Part shown: piece by piece, positions 22,681 through 34,944 of the stretch
Position numbering within the stretch: position 1 is the first letter of the stretch
Layout of the letters: each line of letters opens with the position of its first letter
From: Saccoglossus kowalevskii
Lineage: Eukaryota > Hemichordata > Enteropneusta > Harrimaniidae
Length of the DNA: 38,768 nucleotides
NCBI RefSeq assembly: GCF_000003605.2
Contig: NW_003132849.1
Coordinates: forward strand, 168,051-206,818
Direction of reading: 5' to 3'
Notes under the pieces: generated by a model
Databases searched by the model: none
What the model was told of the DNA's origin: nothing
Seen by the model: only the letters and a program-made list of their open reading frames with translations
Made by a program: the position numbers and the translations under genes

Positions 22681-24012
22681 TTAAACAGTGTCAAATATTG
22701 TTTGTTTTTGTTCACCCCTGAAACCAGTTTTCTTAGCTTTACTTGCAAGAGTTATCTATGATTTTTGCAAAATTATTCATTTTCTATTACATATTATTAA
22801 ATTGTCCACTTTATTTGGGATAAAAATTGCCAAATTGTAATTCAAAATAGTATTCTTTGCAATTTATCACATTCAATATAGAGAAGAACATTTTGCGTAT
22901 AATTATTTGATACTGTATGTTGATGATTACATTTAAAAACAAAAACACTTCTTGCAGCATACAACCTTATTCAGCGGAACAATGTAATTTTTTTTAGTAC
23001 GCATGCACATTAATTGTTTTATTACAATCATTGCATACATGTATGCATATTGATGTTTTTCATTTTCATTGAAGGAATACTTTTGTGTGATGCAAAAGAA
23101 GCATTTTTAGTTTATTATAAATCATAATTCATTTTTGTCTTCAACATACAGTATCAATATTTAAAAATAATGTATTCGTTCATCTTTAAAGTTTGTATAT
23201 TCACAGGATTCGATTCAGCGGATTTTACTTATCAATTAGAAAATTAAACCTCTGTGCATAATTATTGCATTTACAGTACTTTATCTACATTTTTTTCCCT
23301 AAGACCATTTAAATCTTGTGATTACTCTCTGTGGTTCTGATTGGTTCATGTGTACTGCATTCTAAGGATAAATGTAGCTAAGAAGTAGAAAAGTGGAAAT
23401 TTTAAATGTACTATGAATTCCTGATATTTTCCAGAGGTAAATGTTTCATCAAATAAATGACAAAAAAGTATATAAAAATAACAATTTGATTCATTGGAAA
23501 CAATGACTTTGATATTTGGCAGCCATTTTTGAATTGTAAGACAGGCATAATACGATTGATTAAAATTCCAATACTTATTCAAGTTTTTATAAAAGATTAT
23601 AAATTAAACAAAGTTTCCGGAAATTCCAGTTTCAAAAGTATGTTAGCCACAATCATCCTGAAGTTGATGCTGATAACAAAACTATTTCTAATATAGGATC
23701 AATAAATGGGAAAATTGTTGTACTGCAATAATAGTTATATAAAATGCATGGTGAGACAATCTTTTTGTTTGGTTTGCTAGGAAAATTGATTAGTTAATTG
23801 ACCATAATCAATTATTGTGCCTATAAAGAATTTTAACAGTGTTTACAGCTGTTTAACTTTATGTATCTACAGATAACACAGTTCATGACAACGTCCACTA
23901 CACCATTTATTTAAGACTCGTCTACGTTCATGTGAATATTACAGTCGCTCCTGCTAAGCTATTTTATTGCTTTTATATTGTGCATTCTCAAAATATAAAA
24001 ACAACCATCACT

Positions 24013-24038
24013 GTAGTAGTAGTAGTAGTAGTAGTAGT
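24013..24038. repeat. (GTA)n microsatellite with an inverted TACTACTAC partner
   Basis: About eight GTA units are followed 10-20 bases later by TACTACTAC (24049-24057), so the tract can fold into a hairpin. It directly precedes the foldback MITE at 24058. Confidence 0.85.
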
Positions 24039-24057
24039 GTATACAAGTACTACTACT

Positions 24058-24182
24058 GTAAAATCTGTATTAGAAGCCGCGGCATCTACACATATGAGAA
24101 ATGATGATTTTTTGGTTCTCAATTATTCAAAAAGAATGGGTGCGACTTCTATTAGGGATGCGGCTTCTAATACAGATTTTAC
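24058..24182. mobile_element. 125-bp foldback MITE with 23-bp perfect inverted ends
   Basis: Positions 24058-24080 (GTAAAATCTGTATTAGAAGC...) and 24160-24182 are exact reverse complements over 23 bases. A near-copy of the right arm (GCGACTTCTATTAGGG at 24142-24157) precedes it, giving a partial internal duplication. There is no coding capacity, and no clear target duplication is seen. Confidence 0.75.
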
Positions 24183-26375
24183 GGTACCATTTACTCATTC
24201 ATAATTCATATTACCAGTTGGTTCTTTTTTTAAGATATTTTTAAGCACTTATATTTTTACAGATCAGTAGCAGCAAATAAGCTCTCCTACTCTAGCTGTA
24301 GTAATCTTAATGTTATGCTTTCACACGCCTGCATTCTTAATCATCTTAAAGATATTTTAAATAGATATTCTTATACCATCTTGAATATGTAAATTTTGTG
24401 TGTACAATTAACTTATGTTTTCAGGATTTTCTGTCTTATTGGATTGTTTTACTGATGTTTAGTGATAATTATATATTGGTACATGAGGGTTACCTCCAGC
24501 AGTGGCTATTTATATATCTACTTAAATACTGTTTGGTTTTTAATCTTTATGGAGTACCATTTAATTTTTGTTGTTGTTAGAAACGATTAGAGTTGACCAT
24601 TTGTTTAGTTTTATTTAGTGTATATGGTTATAGTATTATTGTGTGTAATGTAACAGTAATATGGTATAGATTACTATACCATTCATGACTACTCAATAAT
24701 ATGACCTTGATCATTTTTGGGGGATAGATTGACAATTGCTGAGGAAATCTATCACTGACATCAAGATTAAGGTCATAGTGCATTATGCACTGTGTACACT
24801 ACTCCCTCATTACAAAGCATCATTGTACATGAATGAGTATGTAACCTCGTGAGTTGAATGGCGCTCTTTAAGTGGAACATTTAGTAATGCCATTTAGAGC
24901 ACATAACCTGAGTGAATATTTTTTACTGTACATTTTTATTTGGATAACATGTTCACAAACTATATGTAATCGGTTTGTAGCAGTTTTTTGTATGTTTTAC
25001 ATGGGTTAGGAGTTTACTATATACTCAACAATTTCCATGTGTAGGTATGACTGTGTTATTTAATGGACTTTGATCTGTAACACATTGTACACCACACAAA
25101 TCATTGGCAGCTTATTGCTCAGTGTCTCGACGTATTAAAGGGTAGCTGTCATCATGGCCGCATGCGTTGAAAAGCATTGACGTTTTTCACTACACCTGTT
25201 GGTGGCTGTTATTTCTGTTATCACTTACTGATAGGAATATGACAAATGATTGTGTTCCCGTAGACCACCTGCACATTTCTGCCGCTTCAAAACCAGGTAG
25301 AACGGAATATTAAATCCATAATATTTTACGTTAGAAGACGAGAAACAGTTTCATAGGGGAGAGACTGCTTCAAGTGATACAGTCGTTGAAGCCTGTCATG
25401 TTCAATACAATCCCCAACATATTAAATGCATTGCTTACAGAAAATTCAAACAAATACTACATGATGACAGGTATTTGTTTTTACATTTAAAAAGAGACTT
25501 AGTGATTTACTTGATATTAATTAAAATATCTAATGATCACTTTTAGCAACAAACCCTTTCCCATGAAATGTATGGTATTGATGCAGATTTGTTTATTTCA
25601 TATACTTATATAGCTTTACTCACAAAGTATTTACTCGTTATATACCCATGAAATCAGATTTCAATATAGAACTCATTAACACTTTTTTTCACATTTGTAT
25701 TTTTCGTTGTGCCAATATTGATGAGTTTTTTGTGCAAGAGTACGTGGATTGCAGCAGAACTGAATGACATTGTCACACAAGGTATATGTAGTAGGTCTTT
25801 GTGATAAGAATTTTTTGAAATTTAAAGAACAATGTAATTTTTCAGGTAAAAAAGGTCAGTATTATTTTATACTTCCAAATGTGACATAATGATTGGCTAA
25901 AAAAAGCATTTGATTTGTACTTTATATTATGAAAGTAGTATATGTCAATTATATTGCGATTGGCTAAAAGCAACACCTTGGTATATCATGGGTTGTCTGA
26001 CAATTTCTACTATTTTCCGAAATAATGTCTCACAACAGGCAGTGACTATTCGTTTTTTTTATTTAGTTCTTAAACAAACAAATATTCATGAAATAAAGGT
26101 GTCATTTTTTGTCTGTATCAGAAGTCAACACAAGTGAGCTCATTTACAGACGCCGTGATATGTGTCAAATGTGGTTGAGTATTTCAATGTGCGATAACAA
26201 AAATTGATAATATACCACTACATTCATTGAGGTTTTCTTTTAAATTAAATCCATGAACTTTTGTACCATCAACTCAATATGTATGTCAACACTGTATATA
26301 TATATATCCAAATAAATATTATTTATCAGTTGTGTTCAGTATTTTTATGTGTTTGAGAGTGGAAACCGTTGTCAA

Positions 26376-26486
26376 CAGTCAGCTGGTGCACACGTGATTA
26401 TTTAGTTTTATGCCGCATTCAAGAGGGTGGCCCCCTTATAGTAAATATCGCATTTATTTTATTATCATGTGTGCTCCAGCTGACTG
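26376..26486. mobile_element. 111-bp palindromic MITE-like repeat (reference copy)
   Basis: The termini are 23-bp inverted repeats with two mismatches: the left begins CAGTCAGCTGGTGCACAC and the right ends GTGTGCTCCAGCTGACTG. The inner segment matches the element at 8131-8240, partly inverted there. It is non-coding and non-autonomous. Confidence 0.75.
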
Positions 26487-26689
26487 TGCCATTGCCTACC
26501 TAAATCTAGTGCCATTTATTTGGATGAAGTAATAATAGATGGCATGTCCTAGTTAGAATATGATGGTTTTATACCTTGGATTAAGTTAGAATAGGCTGGT
26601 CTGACCCTGAATGAACTTAAAATATGACAATCTGAATCTGGATTAATGTGTTCGTGAATGCAAATACTACGAATGTTTATTCATTTTTA

Positions 26690-27605
26690 GTCCCCCTTCG
26701 GACACAGTCCAAAAACGGGGACTTATGTTTTGACCTCTGTGTGTCCGTGCGTGCATCTGTGCCTGTATCTTAGAAATGCCTGGACCAATCACAATCAAAC
26801 TTCACACATACATCATACATGATATTATACATATGCATGTCAATTTGTTTCACGATCTGGTTCAAGATGGCCGAATGGTGGCCATTTTTGTGGTAAAAAA
26901 TCATTAAAATCAAGCATTTCCCCGACTGTTTACAGATGGAATTTGTTCAAACCTTGTATATACTTAGACATTATAGGACCTTGATGCATATTATTTTGTT
27001 TTACGATCTGATTCAAGGTGGCCGAATGGCGGCCATTTTTGTGCTAAAAAATCATTAAAATCGAGCATTTCTCGGCTGTTTACACATGGATTTTGTTCAA
27101 ACTTGGTATATACACTAGACATTATGGGACCTTGATGCAAATAATTTTGTTTTTCAGTTTAGATTTAAAATGGCCGACTGGCGGCCATTTTGTTTTAATG
27201 AATGTGGTTCTTGTGCCATATGTCTGACTTGTTTTCACTGATTATGTTCAAATTTTAAATATTCATTATACATCATGTCATAGATAGGCAGATATATTGG
27301 TTTGACTATCCTATTCAAAATGGCCGAATGGTGGCCATTTTTGTGCTAAAAAATCATCAAATATCAAGCATTTCTGGCATTTATGGATAGATTTCGTTCA
27401 AACTTGGTACATATATTAGACATTACAGGTTTCTAATGCACATCATTTATTTTTCAGATCGGATTCAAAATGGCTGTCTGGTGGCCATTTTGTTTTAATG
27501 ATTGGGCTTCTCAAGCCATATCTCTTAAATGCTTTAACTGATTAACAAAACTATATATCTTAAATTTGACAACTAACAGGGACTGTGCCATGCATGGCTT
27601 GTTCA
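26690..27605. repeat. Repeat element with five ~150-bp tandem units
   Basis: The element opens with AGTCCCCCTTCGG...AACGGGGACTTATG. A conserved palindrome of the form ATGGCCG-AATGG-CGGCCAT then recurs at about 26867, 27018, 27170, 27320 and 27470, a spacing of 150-152 bases. Units are of two types, one continuing GTGCTAAAAAATCAT and one TTTTGTTTTAATGA, in the order A, A, B, A, B. The end carries GGGACTGTGCC, partly complementary to GGACACAGTCC at the start. No ORF is supported. Confidence 0.8.
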
Positions 27606-28445
27606 ATAAATAGTGCTTCCGGGCAATATAAGGGTATTGAACTAAAAAAAGGTAGGGGTCACCAGCTTAATTTTTGAAAACATTATAGTTGCATTTTAAT
27701 TGATGGTGGACACTTTGACAGCATTATAATGCTTTTACCAAAGGCTTTCTATAACAGAGATGCTATGCCATATCTGAAAATGTAGCCTGGTAACATGCTG
27801 AAAAGAATATGTTGTTAATGATAGGGTACTTGTCCCAAATTGTATCAAAAATCAAATTATTCTTTTAACATTGTTTTCTAAGGAATTGTTCTAAAAATAG
27901 CAACTTTTGAAAAATATTAGGACAAAATACGTCACTGCAATACAAAAGAATCGTGCCATGGGACAATAGCTTCATGATTTTACATAATAGACTAATGCAC
28001 ACTGTCATGCGATTTATGATCAACTTTCTCATTCATCAACAAATATGAACTCTACATACACACAATTCTAATGTTTGCCCTCGAAATCTCAGCCTAAAAA
28101 TGAATAACACTTTTGTACACATTATATGAAACTCAATAATTCCACCTTTAAAAGACCCACTTATTGTATTCCAGTGCGTATTACACAAGTGACAATGAAA
28201 TTAGTGAAAATTAAACAAAAATGTTAATTAGACCTAAAGTTGGTTTAATGATCTAATTATAAAAAAAATCACAGATTTAAAAAAAAGGTATAATTTGTAT
28301 ATTATGTAATTATTTTTGTGTTACCCATGTGTTGAAGTAGAATGAAATTGGTGCATGTAATAATGTATGAGAATGGGGAAAAAAAACAAATTTTTACTAT
28401 AATAATGAACATACTAATATGCACATTTTTGGGGGAAAATTGAAA

Positions 28446-28447
<2 letters not shown>

Positions 28448-28513
<66 letters not shown>
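28448..28513. repeat. (TA)n microsatellite
   Basis: Sixty-six bases of pure AT/TA dinucleotide repeat. It accounts for the poly-(Ile-Tyr) frame seen on the minus strand. Confidence 0.97.
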
Positions 28514-28515
<2 letters not shown>

Positions 28516-30288
28516 TGTATGCCATCTTTATGCCATGTTTGCGGGAAATTGGTGAATACAAATAATATGATTATCACAATAATGAAAACAAAAGATCCTA
28601 AAGAAATAGAGGGCGCAACCAACGACATGTGATTTTTTCACTTGGTGAGCGTGGGCTTTGGAACTGAAACATAATTTTTGTTTGCCTTATGATGCAGTTG
28701 ATTGTAGATTTGACCTCAAGCGAAACAATAAATTAATTCTGAGTGACTTCATTAAGTTCAAAAACATTTCGCACTAAGTTAAAAATATATTGTTCTTTCT
28801 TTTTTTTTATTTCTAAAAGGTGAAAAACAATTACCTCGAAAATCACTTACCGGATTTTAAATTGTAAAATTATTAGATAAATTACCTATATAAATCTCTC
28901 TTTTAGTTTTCCAATAAACAGAAGGTTATATATAATTTGATTATATGGCGAAATCTAAAATATTTGAATTAAAATATGAAGCGATTGAGACTGCGTACTA
29001 GTATACATGCGCATATGTCCAATAAAATGATATAGAATTGAAACCTGCATCGAGTTGCTTTCTGGTTTGCACCCATTCACCTAAACATGTACTGTCGATA
29101 GCCAGGTATGCAACACTACAGCGCATTGCGTATTTCATAATTTTGTTAATTTGTATATGATTTAGTAATCATAAAATGTTGAAATGGACATATTCCTTAC
29201 CATTGTTGGAAGAGTGAAAGAAATGACCATCTTGTATACATGAAAACATCTCCAAATACTTGACGTAAGTTACATTGCTAAGGGAATGACAGTTTAAATA
29301 GCGGTCAAAGGTCAGATATTTACTGATGTACGTTTTGTGTGTTTGGTAAGAAACAACGGTGACATGATCGTACCTCTTCGCATGCCCCTTTCAGACGCAC
29401 CATTTTTAATTGGATCATCTCTACGTGCATATCGCTATTCAAAAGTCTCCTCTGTCACAAAGAGTCGGCCGCATTGTCTTCATACATACATACAAACTGG
29501 ATTTACTGCTCAGCGATATAATGCGGCATTGTGTGGAAAACATAATCTATTCTATTCATGTTTGATGGTGATCTTCTTATTGTTCTGGTGTCACTCCAAC
29601 GGCCTTTGCAACAATAGCGTAACGTCGTCATGACAACAGTTTAAAAGGTAGCGTAAAACCTTTTACTACCATGTGTCATCTATAGCAATGTACATATTTC
29701 GAGCATGTTTACTAGTAACTAAGCAGTAGACACCATTTTTTACTTTTTTTTCCCTTGCCCGTCTTGATAAGTTCGCTGTAGCTGGTGAGTTGATTTCAAT
29801 AATTTGCCGCACATGTACCAATGTGTAAAACTAACTACACCCATACACAAGTGAAACGGTATAACTGGCTCGTCATTTCGTGCTTCATTAACCCCTGTAT
29901 TCACAGGCTATGTGTATTATTGCAGTGTTTTGATATATCTCGTACTAGCTTCGACGTCATTTTTTAATAGACAATGTCAATATTTTATTTTACTGCCAGT
30001 TTAATATATATTATATGTCGGCGGAGTGGATACATTTATATCGACGGCACAGAATGCTCGTGCATCGTACAAAACTACATTAAAGTGACCAGGCGTTTTG
30101 GTATCTGTTTTTCACGCGAAGAGCACGCACACCTTGGCATTGACGTAATGCATTGATATGCGTTCGCAATCATGTACCCAGTGTCACATACACACTGGAA
30201 GGTAACTTCCATACGTAAAGCATGTACTCTAAAACACAATATTATAGATCTATACGTATTTGATATCCACTAGTTTTTAAACCGAACA

Positions 30289-30478
30289 ATGGAAGGCGAT
30301 GTAGAACACGATGAAGTTGGGGAAAGGTCCATCGTTGTGCCGAATCTGACAGACGATATGACGGAACTGGGTTTACGAGAACATTTTCAAAACCCTGAGA
30401 TAGGTGGCGGAGAGGTTGAAGCAGTTCATTTCTCTGAAGACCATTCAGCTGCCAAGGTTACATTTGTGGATTTAGAAG
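30289..30478 (+). CDS. Macro-Deltex gene, exon 1 (start and RRM-like N-terminus)
   Basis: The ATG at 30289 (context AACAATGG) starts an acidic leader. It is followed by an RRM-like pattern: beta strand SIVVPNL, helix ELGLREHFQ, and strand AAKVTFVDLE as the RNP1-like segment. The donor G|GTGAAT leaves phase 1, which joins in frame to VAQRICKTEA in exon 2, the last helix of the fold. Such RRM-like domains open PARP10/14-type and DTX3L-type proteins. Confidence 0.8.
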
Positions 30479-33400
30479 GTGAATATTTTCATGATTACCG
30501 GAGTTCAATGAATGAATATTTTGTTATTTATAATAATAACTGTTTCTATTGTACTTATCTATTTCTTTCTTTTTCTTATGTATTTTCTGTCCAGTTATTT
30601 CATTACTTGCATTATTTAGGCAATACGATGATGTAAGTTATTTCACATTTCCAAAATGATACTCGTAAAAAATAATGGTTCGTGTGTTTACAACACTCAA
30701 CATTCAAATATCATTTTGGGCTGATAGTTACTACCATGCACGTACTTAAATATAGGCCTATATAAGAAACAATGGTTTACCATAAACTTATAGCTGAAAT
30801 GACAAACAAAATTTGCGGGTTTTAGCACACGTGATATTGTGTCCGATTACGTCACCATTTTATAGCCTCGTTCGAAGCTGGTTCATGACGTACATGGTCA
30901 TCGTATAACGCCCACAAAAAGATGAGACAGAGGAATGCAACGTTACGATTACAAAAGAGACGGCAGAGATTATGAAGTACTGATACTGAAACCCACAATC
31001 CGGATATTACTATGTTTATTAGTCTTGTGACATGACGGTTATATGTTTTTTTCTTTAGTTGCGCAAAGAATTTGTAAAACTGAAGCTCATTACGTTCAAC
31101 CATACCTAAATGAAGAAGTGGATGATCCCCCACCACCTCCTCCACCCGAAGAACAATACGAAGATTATTCCCCGCCGCCGCCCCCTCCTCCTCATGAAGA
31201 AGAACAAATAGAAGGACATTCTCAGTATGGCCAAGATGAGACACAACAACCCATGTCACCAACCAGAACACCTGAGAATTTCAAGGAGGAAAAACCTTTG
31301 ACGCCTACCTATACAGATCAGTCACAGATGCTTATAGATCAAGCTATTCGGCAGTCAAAGCTTTCACTTCAACAAAATAGAACATCCCCTCAACAGTCAC
31401 CGTCAAGACAAGGGTACGATTCACAACCATCCTTGTCAAGACAGGGGGACAACACGCTACCATCAACACCAAGGACATCCCATCCTAGAACGCCACAGCA
31501 AGAGTCTATTCACCGATCAAGAGAAATTGAACGGACACCAGCTCATACACCAGCACCTAGCAGAATTGTAACACCACCCAAAAGTACAACATCATCAGTA
31601 CTGTTACCAAGGACACCATTGTTACAAGAACAACCCATTCCATACAATGTTCAACCAGATGTGATATCTATGAACAATCAACCAAGTAAATCAGTTCAGT
31701 CACTTCAAGCACAGAGAGCATCATATGCCAGTTTACCTAAATCAGCTGCATCTAGGCCACCCACTGTGACAACACAGCCACAACCTCAAGAAAATGCATC
31801 AAAAGCCACGCTACATGCATCAAACCCCGTGCCATCTCCAATACATCCCCAAACTCCACACTCTCAAAAAAATACATCACATACTACTTTGCTTGAATCG
31901 AAACCAATACCATCACCTACACGATCTCAATCACCACATTCTCAAAAAACTACTACACCAGATACCAAGCAAGAACATGCATCTCAAAAAAGTACTCCCA
32001 GAAGTGTATCCAAACAATCGATACATTCTGTTAAAGACGAGACCACGTCAGCCAAGGTAAGTTCCCAACTGTCTCATAATTTATTTCATGAATTTATATA
32101 TAAAATGGTAGTTTTTTGTTGTATCATATTGATGTAAAGCGCCACTATGTTGGATGAATTTACTATATATTTCAACTAAAGTAAAATGCATTATGAATAA
32201 ATGTAATGATGATACTTCGTGTATATTTTTTGTTTTCATGTTTATTACAATGGAAGTCTGGCAGATCGAGCCGCCATTCCAGCATATTCCTCGATAGTCG
32301 ACCAACTACCACAGCATCACAGGTAAGATTTTACTAGCACTGGCCATGTCACATTCATTACTACCAGATTTTTATTGGCATGGGTGTATTCCTCACAACG
32401 TTATGGTTGCACATGGGATTTATTACGATGGTGTGCACACTTATAGGTGTATTTAGAGGGGTGCCCCAAAACAGAAAAAAAAACTGTATATACCTGCATG
32501 CACAGAACCTATAATAATGCAAATATATAATAATGCAATGTGGTAGAGACTTAATTGCAAAAGTAATTAAAGATCCAACAGAAGAAACTGACCTGCCAAC
32601 ATAGCTTACTAGTGCTTTCAGTCCAGTTTGTTAGTTGTGACACTCAACGAATATATAATTGCATTTAGTAATAGTAATTTTAAAATAAATCTTAATGTAT
32701 GATAATACTACTGCATATAACCAAATAGCTTTTCAAATTGCGTTCATAACTGCAACTTGGGTTGCAATATATATATATATATATATAATCATATAAAGGT
32801 ACCCGACAATCAGCTTATAGTTAAAAAGGTCTTATTACCACAATTCATGTTATTATTATTTATTCATTAATTAATTACGGAAAAAGACTCAGTATCTCAT
32901 TCAAACAATTATACATTTAAGTTAAACTAGTATTAATTTAGTTTTCCCCAACAACAATTACTCAGCATGTTATTGAACAACACGGATAGAACCGAAATAG
33001 ATGTTATTGACGACGATCAGCTCATCACATGTAAAAAGATAATATTATAGAAATAAAAATGTATCATTATACATAATAATCTATAATATCAACGGCATCT
33101 TAACAGGTGTGTGAAATTTGTGTCAACAGTCTGGAAGCTGATTCAGATTTTTAAATACCCCAGATGTAACCAATATTAATAATTAATTAAATATTAATCA
33201 CCTTATTTAGCAAGTTTTTGTGGATGTGGAAGGTACCCTCAGTCCAAGGTTGAGCAGCGTTTTGGACAACAAAGAAGACGAAATTCTCTATAAATCAGGC
33301 ATTAAGGTTCAGAAGTCGAATGATGGTGTCTTAAGAGTCAGTGGAACAATGAGTCAACTTCGTCGTGCTGAGGAACTAGTTAAACGATCTCTGGTTGGGA

Positions 33401-34901
33401 AAAGAACCTCTGATGGTGACACTCTGGATGATGACACCATTTCCGGCTCAACCATATCTTCTGGGCCAACAATACCACCGACACCCCCAACTCCTGGATA
33501 TGGTAATCTACTGTTACAGAGCTATGCTCTTCATAATGTCATATACCAGCAGTCTTCACACGGCAACACATTGAAAATGGATGAAACTTTGCGAGACTAC
33601 ATCGATCGTTGTATGAAAGACAGTGTGGAAGAGATAGAAGCTAAATACGACGTGCAGGTGGTATTCAAAGGCAACACGCACGTCAGTTTCCTTGATGAAC
33701 AAAACACTTGGGATACACAAAACGTGATGAGAGCTATTGCGTCGTTTAAGAAACTATACAGAGATATCAAAGCAAAACACAGTATTGATGTTCTTAAGCT
33801 ACCAGAGGATATGACAGACAGAGGATTTGTTTTTTCAAAGCAGGACTGTGAGAAAAAATATCCAAGTGTCATGGTGAACAAGGGTAAACCAGGCTATGCC
33901 ACGTTTCATGGAATTAGCAAAAACGAAACTCGCGATGCGAGACAATTCTTTGCAGCCAGATGGGGAACACATATCAAAGCCTTCGATGAGCATAACAAAC
34001 CAGTCCCGAGGAAAGCACCAGTTGCCAAAGTAGCAACAGAACACACATCACCCCCTCCACCTGAGCTGGAAGACCCAATACATGAGTTACGAGAGGAAAC
34101 ACTAAGAGGGAAGATAATGCATTCTGGTGATGATAATTTCAGGCGATCCTATATTCTTGGCAGCCGGGAAATCCAAATTCGAATATACGACGGGAATATC
34201 CTAGATGAGACAGTGGACGCTATAGTTTGTCCTGTAAATGAACAAATGAAACCAAGTTGTGATATAGCTGTGGCTATCGTCAAAGAAGCTGGACCCGATG
34301 TACGAAAGGAAATTGACGCATATTCTAAGAGACATGGTCAATTGAGGACATCACATGTTACTGCCACGTCAGCAGGAAAATTACCCACGACTCTGATCTT
34401 GCACGCAGTTTGCCCACGTTGGTCTGAGGCTAACCCTGAATGGAGTAGTAATTTCCTGTCTGATACCTATAGAAATATACTGGAAACTACACACAAATAC
34501 GCTGCTATTTCCATAGCAATTCCTCCACTTGGTACAGGTAAGGTATTTAATCAAATGTAAATCAACATAATGCAGAGGTGGCAGCATAACATTTTGCATG
34601 GAGGGGCGATATCTTACTAGGGCGTGACCTTACTAGGGGGTCCGGGGCATATTTCTCCTTAAACATTTTGAAATCTAGAGCCTCGAAAACTCTATTTTAT
34701 GCATTTTGAGGGGCAAATTTTGCTGATACAAAGATATTGGAGGAGCGACGCCCCCCAAATTTTATTTGAGGGGCAACTGCCCGCTCCCGCCTTCTGTGCC
34801 GCCGCCATTGTAATGTGATGAATACAATATGATATTAGGTAATGATAGAGCTACAAAGATAACGGTTAATGGTGGATTCCAAAAAGATTACATAATTACT
34901 C

Positions 34902-34944
<43 letters not shown>

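Larger units (their letters stand above)
22462..30288. other. MOB3 3' flank and intergenic region
   Basis: No gene is supported between the MOB3 stop and the macro-Deltex start. Possible MOB3 polyadenylation signals are ATTAAA at 22796-22801 and AATAAA at 23452-23457; I cannot choose between them. The region contains a tandem repeat, a foldback MITE, a palindromic MITE, a ~150-bp repeat array and a (TA)n tract, each listed separately. The remaining open frames are short, T-rich or overlap repeats. Confidence 0.5.

Noticed and set aside
23932-24204. 90-codon plus-strand frame with a poly-Val run.
   Set aside because: The Val run is the GTA microsatellite and the rest is the foldback MITE.
28302-28628. 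108-codon minus-strand frame.
   Set aside because: It is read through the (TA)n microsatellite, giving Ile-Tyr repeats. The flanks have no coding signal.
29337-29633. 98-codon plus-strand frame upstream of the macro-Deltex gene.
   Set aside because: No ATG at the frame start that fits a gene model, no recognisable motif, and no splice connection to exon 1 at 30289.
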